Origin: Catonia carolina | Taxonomy: Eukaryota > Arthropoda > Insecta > Hemiptera > Achilidae | Length of the DNA stretch: 64,000 nt | Direction of reading: 5' to 3' | Assembly: GCA_035578175.1 (NCBI GenBank) | Contig: JAQMRL010000008.1 | Span: 11,156,963 to 11,220,962 of the forward strand | Shown: one piece after another, positions 9,857-21,091 of the stretch | How positions within the stretch are numbered: the first letter of the stretch is position 1 | Layout of the letters: every line of letters starts with the position of its first letter | Notes under the pieces: generated by a model | The model's database searches: none | What the model was told of the DNA's origin: nothing | The model's input: the letters and a program-made list of their open reading frames with translations, nothing else | Program-made: the position numbers and the translations under genes

Positions 9857-10735
9857 TAGGCACTGTAGAGAAGAATGCGCTAAATAAAAGTTGTAGATCT
9901 TTTATTTTCTATAAATCTGATTATACTTTTTTTGTCGTAAAATGTATGCTAAGACTGAAATCTTTAAAAAATCTATTTTTTCACACGTTATCGCGAAAAA
10001 AAAGAAAAATCGCTAATACCGCTAAACAAGCGTTTTACAAAAAAACGTTTGATATAAAAGTTGTAGGAATGTAAATTTTTTACAACTTTTATTATATACA
10101 TTTTTGCGCTGAAATGTACATTTTTGCGCTGAAATATATATTAAAGCCGCAATCTTAAAAAATAATTTTTTTACACAAAAACAGCATTCTTAAGAATTTC
10201 AGCAGACATGGCAACTACCTGTCCTTGTAGAGCATAAAAAAATTAGTAAATGAGGCGATATTAAAAAAAAATCATAGGAAACTTTTTGAGAAAATCGCAA
10301 AAAAGTGAAAAATGACACGAATAAACTAATACTTACGGTTGACTGATTTTGATGAAAATGTTCGTGCCGGGTCCGGTAATGGTTTCAAGTTTCAAGTTCG
10401 TACGCTGTTCCGTTCTTGAGAGATTCTGTTCACACACCCAGACACACAGACCAATCGCTAACAACATGTTTTTTGGGTTTAGGGAGTCTGAAAACGTGTA
10501 GATCCGATTTCTGCTGACTGATTTCTGATTTCTGATCCGATGGTCTGAGAACGTGTTTTCATGTAGCTTTCGAAAAATCGACATGAAAACCATACTTTCC
10601 TTCCTATATTTCTATTCCTTCCTATATTCATATAGGCAAGAGAAAGTAAAAAACTCTCTTTAACCACTTCATACGTTCCCTATTTAAACAATACTGTCTT
10701 AATAAACTGAACCTACTGTATAAAAGTAACAGCTA

Positions 10736-10826
10736 CATTTACTTGGATTAAAACCAGGTCTTTCGTCGCCAAAAATCAGCTGTTTCGCGGCGTTGACGTT
10801 ACCCTTAGACCCACTCGGTAGGTTAA
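10736..10826 (-). mobile_element. S1 SINE copy 3, 5' fragment
   Basis: Reverse of the S1 head: GGATTAAAACCAGG (B-box region), CGCCAAAAATCAGCTGTTT, then GACCCACTCGGT. The 3' body is missing, and an Hn copy begins 32 bp away. Confidence 0.55.
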
Positions 10827-10857
10827 GAAACTAAATTAAATTCAAAGTATAAAAAAA

Positions 10858-11813
10858 TCTGGTGTGAAACACTCACACAACTTTCTCTTGCCAATGCAAA
10901 TGATTAATAATAAACCTAAAATTATTAATAAAATATTAGAAATAAACAAAAACTAACCTCAAAAACATAACTTTATTTTAATCATGAGTGAATGACGCAA
11001 AATGACAATCGAACTCAGTTTGGCTTAAAAATACGGAAAATCACGCTTTCACGCTAAACTAGGCTCTGTAGAGAAAAATGCTCTAAACAAAAGTTGTAGA
11101 TCTTTTAATTTTCTATAACTTTTATTATATACACTTTTGTCGTAAAATGCATACTAAGACCGAAATGTTAAAAAAATCGATTTTTCTCACGTTTTCGTGA
11201 GAAAAAAAACAGAAAATCGCAAATTACCGCTAAACTAAGCGTTACACAAAAAAATGTTTGAAACAGAAGTTGTAGGTTTTTAAATTCTCTACAACTTTTA
11301 TTATATAAGTTTTTGCGCTAAAATTTATATTAAAGCCGTAATCTTAAAAAAACAACGTTTTTACGTGAAAACAGCCTCACCGAGAATTTCAGCAAACATG
11401 GCGCCTACCCTATCTTGTAGAGAATAAAAAATTGAGTAAAATAGGTGATTTTAAAAAAAATCGTAGGACCAGTTTTTGAGAAAATCACAAAAAACTGAAA
11501 AATTATACGAATAAACTACTACTTCCGGTTGACCGATTTTGATGAAAATGTTCGTGTCGCGTCCGGTAGTGGTATGTAACTTAAGTTTCAAGTTTCAAGT
11601 TCGTACGATGTTCCGTTCTTGAGATATTCTGTTCACACACAGACACACACACACACACACACACACAGACACACACACAGACCAATCGCTAAAAACATGT
11701 TTTTTGGGTTCAGGGGGTCTGAAAACGTATAGATCCGGTGAAAACTCGATTTCGAAAAATCGACATGAAAACAATACTTTCCTTCCTATATATTCATATA
11801 GGCAAGAGAAAGT
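10858..11813 (-). mobile_element. Hn element, full-length copy
   Basis: Both ends intact: TCTGGTGTGAAACACTCACA with ACTTTCTCTTGCC, and GGCAAGAGAAAGT at 11801-11813. The terminal hairpin is GTGTGA/TCACAC. (CA)n lies at 11642-11680. Close in sequence to the copies at 15609 and 40577, so these three are a young subfamily. Confidence 0.8.
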
Positions 11814-12423
11814 AATAATAAAAAATATTATTGAATATAATACAAAAACCTGTGTACATTAATAACTGCGTCAACAAATAAACAACAGTTTATCATTAAA
11901 AAATCTTTTGTAAAATGAAAAAAAATGTTTAAAATTATCGTATCTTACTCAGAATTAAAATAAGAGAAGAGGAAACTAAAAAGGTGTTCGGAATATTTAA
12001 TAGTAAACAAACATGACAGACGTGTTCATGGATCAATGGAAAATAACTTATACAGTACAGCACTATCTTGTGAGAGAAGAATACACATTTTGATTCAGGA
12101 ACAGTAGTAACCAAGATAAGGAACAAACAAAATTATATTCACAACACTGAATACGTAACCTATGCAATAATGAAACTAGAACACACATTGTGTAGCCTTG
12201 CAACCGTAGTTGCAATTTTATAAGTTTACAGACAATTTTTTACTGGTTCAATATTATGTGAATTTTATTTTAGAATCGGTTAACCTATTTTTCTTACAGA
12301 ATGAATAATACTGTTACAATTTTATGATCTGCTAAATATTCTGCCTGCGAATTATGTGGGTTTTTATTCCACTATAACGAGGATATTTATTTTTTTGAAA
12401 GTATATTTCGTTTTAAAAATTTA
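11814..12423. other. No recognisable gene
   Basis: AT-rich; the 63-codon minus frame at 11935-12126 has no domain and is likely chance. Confidence 0.4.
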
Positions 12424-12437
12424 CAAATTAAACTTTT

Positions 12438-12637
12438 AATTTTTAATTTATTTATTTTTTAACGTCGCATCAACTGCAACGGTCATTAGCGACGACGTTG
12501 GGGTGGAACTTTATGCAATGTAGGATGAAATGTTTTTTTTTTGTAACGTATGAAAATATGCCGTGCCTGAGTGGGATTCAAACCCAGGACCGTACGATGA
12601 GAGGCGAGTACGTTACCAACTGCGCCAATGCAGCCAG
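12438..12637 (-). mobile_element. S2 SINE with 14-bp target duplication
   Basis: S2 in reverse: the head GCTGGCTGCATTGGCGCAGT has an A box (TTGGCGCAGTTGGTAACG) and a B box (GGGTTTGAATCCC); the body contains TTAGCGACGACGTTGGGGTG and the 3' tail is A/T-rich (aaataaat). CAAATTAAACTTTT is repeated exactly at 12424-12437 and 12638-12651, giving precise boundaries. Confidence 0.85.
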
Positions 12638-12657
12638 CAAATTAAACTTTTTTTTTT

Positions 12658-12780
12658 TTTTTTATTGAGTGATGATGCCTACATAAGCCTTGGGCTTGTG
12701 CGTAGGTAATGATATGTGGTGATTTACAGATGAAAAAAATGCCAGACCTGACCGGGAATCAAACCCGAGACTTTATCTCA
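12658..12780 (-). mobile_element. S3 SINE, head truncated
   Basis: Matches the S3 copy at 53285-53452 through CGTAGGTAATGATAT, AGATGAAAAAAATGCCAGAC and CCTGACCGGGAATCAAACCC (B box in reverse). The A-box half is missing. Confidence 0.6.
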
Positions 12781-12807
12781 TTGTTTACAATAATTTTTAC
12801 TAAAATA

Positions 12808-13217
12808 CTGCTTAAGCTGAGTCCCAGCTCCATGTAGTAGGGAGGAATGCAGTGCGTTGTTATAGTAGTGGGAGAATGAATGAGTTAGTAGTGTTTCACA
12901 GCTGATGAATTTGTAGTGGTACCGTGTAATAACTAGACTAAAAATATATTCTTATCATCCGGCACATTAATTTAACAAATACCTACCGGTTTATTAACTT
13001 GGTCGGATTCATAATATTTAACTTACCAATTCATAACAAAATATGTAAATAAATAAATGTAATAAATACAAACAAATATGTTAAATACGGAAAGTTTGAA
13101 AACGAATGTTTTGTATCAGAGTAATACAATAATTGTTCTCCCAGCATGCGTCACTTATTCATTATACCTCACCCGTACCCTTCACCCCGCAACTACACGG
13201 AGCTGGGACTCAAGCAG
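12808..13217. mobile_element. MITE, about 410 bp, TA target
   Basis: Ends are CTGCTTAAGCTGAGTCCCAG and inverted CTGCTTGAGTCCCAGCTCC; similarity continues for roughly 80 bp inward with gaps. TA flanks both ends (12806-12807, 13218-13219). No coding capacity. Superfamily probably Tc1/mariner from the TA target. Confidence 0.6.
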
Positions 13218-13223
13218 TACTTA

Positions 13224-13535
13224 TTTTCACTTGTATTTACTTTCCCGAATATGGTACGGTCTGTGCTCAGAAAATAAGTACATAAAGTAAAGAAATAAAA
13301 GGTTGGTAGGAATTATTAATAATAGAAATCGAGAATAAATTTCGAAGTTAATCCATTCACTGAACAGATTCAATATTTCGGGTGATCTGTTTTTTGGTGA
13401 ACACGTTTATTTGGATTCAGGAGGCTTAAAAAGTGTATTTTGGGTAAAAATTAGATTTTAAAACTCCTAGTTTTAAAAACAGTATCTAGTCATGTAACAA
13501 AAAAATATTTTTACCGATTTCAATGTGCAAATTAT
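13224..13535. other. No recognisable gene
   Basis: AT-rich sequence without ORF; nothing identified before the old Hn fragment. Confidence 0.4.
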
Positions 13536-13539
13536 GGAA

Positions 13540-14012
13540 AATCACTACTGCAATTGGTGCTAAACAAAGTCCCGAACTAAAAAAGCTTGAAATGAAACTC
13601 GTAAATTTCTTAATTTATTATAAAATAATTATACACACTTTTGCCCTAAAATGCATATTAAGGGTTCAATCTTAAAAACAGAAAACTACCACGAAAAGCA
13701 CAGCTACCTTAAAGATTCCACAGACATTTCATTAACCCCATTCTGCAAAGAGCAAAAAATATATATAGAATATGAGACGATTTAAATAAAATCGTAGGAG
13801 CCGTCTTTGAGAAAATTGTAAGAAAGTAAAAAATCTCACAAGTAAACTGCTATTTCACACACTTGCAAGCTGACACACGCACCATACACCAATTGGTAGA
13901 AACATGTTTTTTGAGCTCAGAGGACCTGAAAACTTGTATTATCGGTAAAAATTTTAAAAAAACTGACACAAAAATACAACATTCCTTACCTATATTTCTC
14001 TTACAGGGCAAA
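13540..14012 (-). mobile_element. Hn element, old fragment
   Basis: Follows the Hn order in reverse (TTTTGCCCTAAAATGCATAT, AATCGTAGGAGCCGTCTTTG, CCAATTGGTAGAAACATG, CTTACAGGGCAAATAAAAG) with numerous substitutions. The (CA)n run is reduced to a few repeats. Confidence 0.6.
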
Positions 14013-14261
14013 TAAAAGTTAAGATTTTTTAAATATATCAAAAATTTTAAAAATACCGGGTTAAAAACGAAATTGATTCAAAAATAAACTTACCAGTAAT
14101 ACGAGATGAAACTAAGAACTATGTGAATATAATATATCAGCATACCTGAAACAAAAAATTTAATAATTTATTGTTGTTTTTTTAAGTCGTCAGCCGAAAT
14201 GCTGGGTTGAACCTCTAGAGGCTTTACTAAGTAAAATGAAAAATGAGGTGGTTAACAATTG

Positions 14262-14975
14262 AATCAGTCTTTTCAGAAAGCCCATAAGTCTAAAAAATTA
14301 ACTTTTAGAAAAATTTAAAACTTGTAATTTTTTATGTTTCAATTTATAAAAATATAAATTGTTCAGAGGGCTGTCCCCTTTAATATAAAATATACTTTTG
14401 TTTTTTTTAAAGATAAACAATTTGTTTAAACAAATTAAAAATTTAGACTTAAGGTGTTTCTGAAATAAGTTAGAGGAGCCAAAATATTAAATTACGTTGT
14501 TTTCTGTAAAATACTTTGTTAGACCAGAAGAAAGATTGTGCTGTACAATTGTGATCATTTATTTACTTCAGTAGTTTACATTATGACTTAAAATAGCTTT
14601 CTGCAATAATAAAAACTGAAATTCTTAATTTTAAGAAAGAAAAATGTTGATTTTCAGGGCTATTCATGCTCTTCATCGTTGTCATAAACAGTAGTTATAC
14701 ACCTTAAAAAGAATTTTAAGTAGAATCTTTGCATGGCCTCTTCCACTAAAAAGTAGAGGTTAAGCTTCAAAAGAACATCCACTTTTATTTTTTAATTAGA
14801 AGGAAATACTTTAATCCTTAAGAATAAGCCACTAATTAGTGTTATATAATTACTTCAGATAAGCCAGACTTATTTGATTTTTGTAGGGATGGTCTGTTTA
14901 CATTCAGTTTGTTCTAAAATGCACCAAAGAAAAAATGTAAAATTTTGTCTTATGGGATTTCTGAAATAACTCATT
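14262..14975. mobile_element. MITE, 714 bp, with CAATTG duplication
   Basis: Inverted ends AATCAGTCTTTTCAGAAAGC and AATGAGTTATTTCAGAAATC both continue CCATAAG. CAATTG flanks both sides (14256-14261, 14976-14981). A further internal copy of the end motif (GTTTCTGAAATAAGTTAG) lies near 14455. No ORF. The superfamily is not clear from a 6-bp palindromic duplication. Confidence 0.7.
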
Positions 14976-15608
14976 CAATTGCCTTTCTCAATGAGTTTAA
15001 AAGTTTGCTTATCAGCATGCCAGGCACTCTGAAAAGTATCTATTGTCCACCTTGCAAATGCCACATTCATTTCATTCACCACAGGGTCTGGCAGTATAAT
15101 GAAATTCATTAGTCTACCCTCAGAAAAGATAACTTTAATTATACCATATGTAATACCAATAGAAGCTTCTGTAATACATCTTTGCTCTCCGACACTGGTA
15201 AAGTGGGGTCAAGTAGTTGGTATAGTCTGCTGAAAAGTACTAATACACCTGTATTGTTGATTAAGACACACAATCAATGAGTAATCGGCATAATATAAAA
15301 TCACTACCTATTTTTACTTTTCTGATATATTATTTTGATGTCAAAATAAATACTTTATACCAGAATAGTCTAATTGCTTTTAGTTGATTAATTAGATTGT
15401 ATTATACTCTGCAATGGCTGCTTTTATAATTGTCAACACAAAATGTAAGGCTGTTTATTATATAGTACAAGGAAATTCACCAGTTCAGTTTGGGTTTCCG
15501 TTTAGTGCACAAGAGATTAAAGCGTACTGCAGTACCGGTCAACGATGAACGTGGTAATTTACGCATGTACTTATTGGTACGTAGTATTATAAACTAAAAT
15601 AAAAAAAA

Positions 15609-16384
15609 TCTGGTGAGAAACACTCACACAACTTTCTCTTGCCAATGCAAATAATTAATAATAAACCTAACATTATTAATAAAATATTAGAAATAAACAA
15701 AAACTAACCTTAAAAACATAAACTTATTTTAATCATGAGTGAATGACGCAAAATGACAATCGAACTCAGTTTGACTTAAAAATACGGAAAATCACGCTTT
15801 CACGCTAAACTAGGCTCTGTAGAGAAAAATGCTCTAAACAAAAGTTGTAGATCTTTTAATTTTCTATAAATTTAATTATATACACTTTTGTCGTAAAATG
15901 CATACTAAGACCGAAATGTTAAAAAAATCGATTTTTCTCACGTTTTCGTGAGAAAAAAAACAGAAAATCGCAAATTACCACTAAACTAAGCGTTATACAA
16001 AAAAATGTTTGAAATAAAAGTTGTAGAATTTTACATTCTCTACAACTTTTATTATATAACGTTTTGCGCTAAAATGCATATTAAAGCCGCAATCTTAAAA
16101 AGAAAATGTTTTTACGTAAAAACAGCCTCAAGCAGAATTTCAGCAAACATGGCGCCTACCCTATATTGTAGAGCATAAAAAATGTAGTAAACCAGTTGAT
16201 TTTAAAAAAAATCGTAGGACTAGTTTTTGAGAAAATCGCAAAAAAGTGAAAAATTATACGAATAAACTACTACTTCCGGTTGACCGATTTTGATGAAAAT
16301 GTTCGTGTCGGGTCCGGTAGTGATATGTAACTTAAGTTTCAAGTTTCAAGTTCGTACGATGTTCCGTACTTGAGATATTCTGTT

Positions 16385-16427
<43 letters not shown>

Positions 16428-16568
16428 ACACACAGACCAATCACTAAAAACAAGTTTTTTGGGTTCAGGGGGTCTGAAAACGTATAGATCCGGTGAAAAC
16501 TCGATTTCGAAAAATCGACATGAAAACAATACTTTCCTTCCTATATATTCATATAGGCAAGAGAAAGT
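15609..16568 (-). mobile_element. Hn element, full-length copy
   Basis: Both 13-mers are intact (ACTTTCTCTTGCC near 15630 and GGCAAGAGAAAGT ending 16568), with a (CA)n run at 16387-16434. The 3' hairpin has one change (TCTGGTGAGAAACACTCACA). Inserted in the X element. Confidence 0.8.
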
Positions 16569-16590
16569 AATAAATTCATACAAAAGTATT

Positions 16591-16984
16591 GTTGTTGTTT
16601 AGGTCATCAGCCGAAATGCTGGTTTGAACCTCTAGAGGCTTTACTAAGTAAAACGAGGAGTGAGGTGGTTTACCATGCCTTCCTCACTGAGTGGAAAAGT
16701 ACGCTTATCAGCATGCCGGGCCCTCTGAAAAGCACAAATTTTCCACTCTGCAAATGACACCTTCACTTCATTCACCACAGGGTCTGGCTGTATAATGAAA
16801 TTCATTACTTTCAGAGGAGATATCTCTGATTAGTGTCTTTTACACCTCTACCTCTTCTGTTCTTAAATGATTCAGTCATTTAATTGGCTGACCATGCGAT
16901 AAGAAACAGAACTATTTATTTTAGCCCTGCAACTAACAGATTGGGTGTAAATAATTTGACACTCCACCTGTCTGTTATGGGCAG
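16591..16984 (-). mobile_element. RpA copy 3 with 11-bp target duplication
   Basis: Full-length RpA in reverse, from GTTGTTGTTTAGGTCATCAG to TCTGTTATGGGCAG. ACAAAAGTATT is repeated exactly at 16580-16590 and 16985-16995. Confidence 0.85.
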
Positions 16985-17289
16985 ACAAAAGTATTAAACA
17001 CTGGTAACTGTTTAAAGGCATAAGTTTCTAACAACCAGTTCCTATGTTGACTACCGGAATAAGAACGGGGACGCAAGTAGAGGTAATGTGTACAGTGCAA
17101 GCTTCTATTGAAATTACATGTAGTATAGTGTCTTTTACACCTCTACTTTTCTGTTCTCAAATACTTCAGTTATATAATTGGCTGACCATGTGATAAGAAT
17201 CAAAAGTATTTTTCATAGCCCTGGAACTAACAGATTGAGTGCAAATAATTTAACACTCCACCTGTCTGTCATGGGCAAAGAAGTACTTT

Positions 17290-17735
17290 AGGTCCGTTAT
17301 AATCAATGTTATTTTCATAAATAAATAACCTCAAAATGATGGTGATTATAAGAGCTTAAAGCTTAATTCTTAATCGATGTAAAATTACTTATATTAATAT
17401 TTACATTTACCTCGTTTATGAAAGTGAACTACAAGTTCCCAAGTCACCACTTCTCTTTCTTTCACTCCCCATAACATCATCCCTTTTCCATAATGTTCTC
17501 TCTCATGATTTCTTCCTTTATCATTTCTCCCCTTCTCTCTTCTCAACCACGTGCTGTACTTACCTCCTCCCACTCTGTCTATCTCCGACTTTCTCTCTTT
17601 CTAACCCTCCTCCTCGCCAACTATCCCCTATCCCACCCCTCATGCTCTCCCGGCAACTTCTCTTTCCATCTTTGCTCTCTCAAACTCACCCCTTCTTTTC
17701 ACTCTCACTCTCTCTCTACACCTCTACCTACCTAC
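17290..17735. other. No recognised gene; pyrimidine-rich right half
   Basis: No recognised repeat up to 17460, then increasingly C/T-rich sequence leading into the (CT)n tract. The Ser/Leu-rich frames at 17493-17918 follow base composition and are not considered real. Confidence 0.5.
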
Positions 17736-17740
17736 CTACC

Positions 17741-17859
<119 letters not shown>

Positions 17860-17869
17860 GTAAAATCCT

Positions 17870-18463
17870 GAATTCTCAGCAGTTTCATGATGTCCATTTA
17901 AATTCTACTAAACGGTAATATCATAGATAAACAAAGTAGGAAAGTTAATGCAATATTTGGTGGTTTATCAGGCAATAAAATTCCGGAAGTGAGCCTTAGA
18001 ATTAGGCATAGATCTACTTCCATAGAAATTAATTAATTCCTACTTAATAAATTAAACTTTATATATATTGCTCTAGTTGTGATGACGTAACGTAAGGTAC
18101 CGTTTATAATATTAACGAATTTTCTTTTCGTAAATAACTTACTTTATTAACAATCTTTATTTAGTTTTATGATTTTTTTTTTATACAAAAGTGTTATTTG
18201 AATAAGTTAGAACTTTATTATAGTTGTATAAAAAATATACTGATAAAAATTTGGAAACTTAATATTTCTGTCAATAAAATTATAAATAACGTAGGTTATG
18301 TATGTACTTGATACGCAGTTATTTTTTTATGAATGACATAACCTTTGTATTATGATGCTATTTTATAATGATTTCTCAAATATTATTGTGTATCCAAATG
18401 GAATTGGCGTTGGAGTTCTTTTTTTTGTATTTTTACATAAAAAAACCAATTTATTATCCAATT
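17870..18463. other. AT-rich spacer
   Basis: No ORF and no match to the dispersed families. Confidence 0.45.
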
Positions 18464-18474
18464 AAAGCTAACTT

Positions 18475-18871
18475 GTTGTTGTTTAGGTCATCAGCCAAAA
18501 GGCTGGTTTGAACCTGTAGAGGTTTTACTAAGTAAAAACGAGGAGTGAGGTGGTTTACCATTGCCTTCCTCACTGAGTGGAAAAGTACGCTTATCAGTAT
18601 GCCGGGCCCTCTGAAAAGCACATACTCTCCACTCCGCAAATGACACCTTCACTTCACTCACCACAGGGTCTGGCTGTATAATGAAATTCATTACTTTCAG
18701 AGGAGATAACTCTGATTAGTGTATTTTACACCTTTACCTCTTCTGTTCTTAAATGATTCAATCATTTAATTGGCTGACCATGTGATAAAAAACAGAACTA
18801 TTTATTTTAGCCCTGCAACGAACAGATTGAGTGTAAATAATTTGACACTCTACCTGTCTGTTATGGGCAGA
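18475..18871 (-). mobile_element. RpA copy 4 with 11-bp target duplication
   Basis: Full-length RpA in reverse; AAAGCTAACTT is repeated at 18464-18474 and 18872-18882. A 66-codon minus frame (18491-18691) beginning MNFIIQPDPV is open here and in several other copies. Confidence 0.85.
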
Positions 18872-19090
18872 AAAGCTAACTTATAAAACTATACGAAGGG
18901 GTACCTAAAAGTAACCGGAATAGCATTGCCATGGGCGGTGCTTGTGTAGTAGACTACGCATTTCTGCCGCACAGACGTATATACCGCAACTCATTGCGAG
19001 TTCAGTGCAGTGATTTCAACTCATTACGAGCTCAATATTCATATGCAGTGATTGTTTTTGCTAGCGCTGTTTTGTTCTTGTTTCATTTTT

Positions 19091-19232
19091 ACTTTCTCTT
19101 GCCTATATGAATATATAGGAAGGAAAGTATTGTTTTCATGTCGATTTTTCGAAATCGAGTTTTCACCGTATCTATACGTTTTCAGACCCCCTGAACCCAA
19201 AAAAACATGTTTTTAGCGATTGGTCTGTGTGT

Positions 19233-19301
<69 letters not shown>

Positions 19302-20085
19302 TGTGTGTGAACAGAATATCTCAAGAACGGAACATCGTATGAACTTGAAACTTGAAACTTAAGTTACGTACCACTACCGGACCCGACACGAACATTTTCA
19401 TCAAAATCGGTCAACCGGAAGTAGTAGTTTATTCGTATAATTTTTCACTTTTTTGCGATTTTCTCAAAAACTGGTCTACGATTTTTTTTAAAAATCGCCT
19501 GGTTTACTCAATTTTTTATTCTCTACAAGATAGGGTAGGCGCCATGTTTGCTGAAATTCTGCGTGAGGCTGTTTTTACGTAAAAACATTTTCTTTTTAAG
19601 ATTGCGGCTTCAATATGCATTTTAGCGCAAAACGTTATATAATAAAAGTTGTAGAGAATTTAAAATTCTACAACTTTTAATTCAAACATTTTTTTGTATA
19701 ACGCTTAGTTTAGCGGTAATTCGCGATTTTCTGTTTTTTTCTCACGAAAACGTGTGAAAAATCGATTTTTTTAAGATTTTGGCCTTAGAATGCATTTTAC
19801 GACAAAAGTGTATATAATTAAATTTATAGAAAATTAAAAGATATACAGCTTTTATTTAGAGCATTTTTCTCTACAGAGCCTAGTTTAGAGAGAAAGAGTG
19901 ATTTTCCGTATTTCTAAGCGAAACAGAGTACGATTTTCATTTTGCGTCTTTCACTCATGATTAAAATTAGGTTATGTTTTTGAGGTTAGTTTTTTGTTTA
20001 TTTCTTATGTTTTATTGCTAATATTAGGTTTATTGTTAATTATTTGCACTGGCAAGAGAAAGTTGTGTGAGTGTTTCACACCAGA
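19091..20085 (+). mobile_element. Hn element, full-length copy (reference for the family)
   Basis: Complete: ACTTTCTCTTGCC at 19091, a long (GT)n run at about 19225-19300, the internal hairpin AAAAGTTGTAGA/TCTACAACTTTT near 19646-19680, GGCAAGAGAAAGT at 20051-20063, the hairpin GTGTGA/TCACAC, CAGA at 20082-20085, then T residues. It is inserted just upstream of the mariner start codon, between T-rich flanks and without a visible target duplication. Confidence 0.8.
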
Positions 20086-20093
20086 TTTTTTTA

Positions 20094-20721
20094 TGATGGC
20101 AAGTTTACGTGAACAAAGCTGCAGCTGTGAATCTGTTTTCTACTCGGTAATAGTTCTGCTGAAACTATTTATGTTGAACACAGCTTAAAAAGATGACGCT
20201 ATGAGAAAATCTCAAATATACGAGTTGATTATTTTCTCAGTTTAAAAATGGTGACATGTTGATTGATGAAAAACCTCGTTCTGGACGTCTATCAACTGTC
20301 CGAATCGACGAAAATGTTTAAAATATTCAAGAGCGAGTGCTCTCCGACCGTCGACTGACAATTTGAAAGTTTTAAGAAGATTGCTCAACAGTGGTCGTCA
20401 AAAAAAGATCCGATTTGTGGCAGACAGGAGACTGGTTCTTCCACCACGACAATGCACCTGCACACATAGCCATCTCGATGAAAGATTTTTTGACTAAAAA
20501 TGGTTCCGCTGCCTCACGCACCTTACTCTCCTGATCTGGCTCCGTGCGGCTTTTTCTTATTTCCACACATGAAAAGGGACATTAAAAGACACAGATTGGA
20601 CAACATTGAAGCGGTCAAGAAAAATACGAGGGAGGAGCTGTCAGCCATTTCTAAAGATGACTACAAAAAATGTTTCGAACAGTGGAAGCACCGGCGGGAT
20701 AAAGGTATTAAGTTGTTATAG
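20094..20721 (+). pseudogene. Mariner transposase, internally deleted and frameshifted
   Basis: Starts MASLREQ and, over several frames, shows KPRSGRLSTVRIDENV (the linker after the HTH region), then WFFHHDNAPAHIAISMKDFL (second catalytic Asp) and YSPDLAPCGFFLFPHMKRDI (third Asp), ending with KKCFEQWKHRRDKGIKLL. The segment with the first catalytic Asp is deleted after about residue 110. Stops occur in the N-terminal third. The last 73 residues remain open (20500-20721). Confidence 0.75.
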
Positions 20722-20723
20722 AG

Positions 20724-20938
20724 ATTTTTTTTTGTTTAACGTCCGACTGTTCTGCAATTACTGCTAATGCAGTAATTTAAATTTTAATTACAATTTTAAT
20801 TACAGAAATGTATTAAAATGGTGAAGGATGAAATGATTTTTTGTAACGTATGAAAATATGCCGTGCCTGAATGGGATTCGAACCCAAGACCGCATGATGA
20901 GAGGCGAGCACGTTACCAACTACGCCAATGCGGCCGGC
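20724..20938 (-). mobile_element. S2 SINE inserted in the mariner 3' region
   Basis: Reverse S2 head (GGGATTCGAACCC B box, CAACTACGCCAATGCGGCCG A-box half) with a shortened body; the GACGACGTTGG segment is replaced by TGCAATTACTGCTAATGCAG. It separates the transposase stop from the right TIR. Confidence 0.75.
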
Positions 20939-21091
20939 TAATAGTAATAGAGAGTAATTGTAATATACATAGTAATACTCTCTAATTGTAATAGAGAGTA
21001 TTTGGAAGGGCATAAGGTCGTTTTGTAAAAAAAATTCAAAATAAATAGCTTTTGAAAAAATAATTCCGGTTTCTTTTGTGTACCCTTTGTA

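Larger units (their letters stand above)
8895..10647 (-). mobile_element. Hn element interrupted by a TA-target transposon
   Basis: Complete Hn in reverse: TCTGGTGTGAAACACTGACAC and TTTTCTCTTGCC at 8895, GGCAAGAGAAAGT at 10635-10647. Sequence from 9103 to 9856 is foreign: Hn breaks at CGCTAAACTA and resumes at GGCACTGTAGAG. Near the end there is a local duplication (CTGATTTCTGATTTCTGATC) and a doubled CTTCCTATAT. It has no (CA)n run, only CACACACCCAGACACACAG. Confidence 0.75.
15138..17125. mobile_element. X element: TIR transposon carrying nested Hn and RpA copies
   Basis: Left end TACCATATGTAATACCAATA followed by GAAGCTTCTGT; right end inverted TACTACATGTAATTTCAATA followed by GAAGCTTGCACTGT. 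TA lies outside both ends, and other RpA copies have TA at exactly this point (ATTAGTGTC). An Hn copy (15609-16568) and an RpA copy (16591-16984) sit inside. A third end of the family is at 63380. Without the insertions only about 600 bp remain, with no ORF. Confidence 0.55.
14173..17280 (-). mobile_element. RpA copy 2, split by two nested insertions
   Basis: One RpA copy appears in three pieces: 14173-14261, 14976-15137 and 17126-17280. The first junction holds a 714-bp MITE (14262-14975) and the second holds the X element (15138-17125). Each piece resumes where the previous one stops relative to other RpA copies: GGTGGTTAACAATTG to CAATTGCCTTTCTCAATG, and GATAACTTTA to TAGTGTCTTTTACACC. Confidence 0.65.
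18894..21089 (+). mobile_element. Mariner element broken by Hn and S2 insertions
   Basis: TIRs are CGAAGGGGTACCTAAAAGTA with ACCGGAAT, and inverted CAAAGGGTACACAAAAGAAA with CCGGAATT, flanked by TA (18892-18893, 21090-21091). Inside are an Hn copy (19091-20085), a transposase pseudogene (20094-20721) and an S2 SINE (20724-20938). Removing these insertions leaves about 1 kb, close to but below a standard 1.3-kb mariner. Confidence 0.7.
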
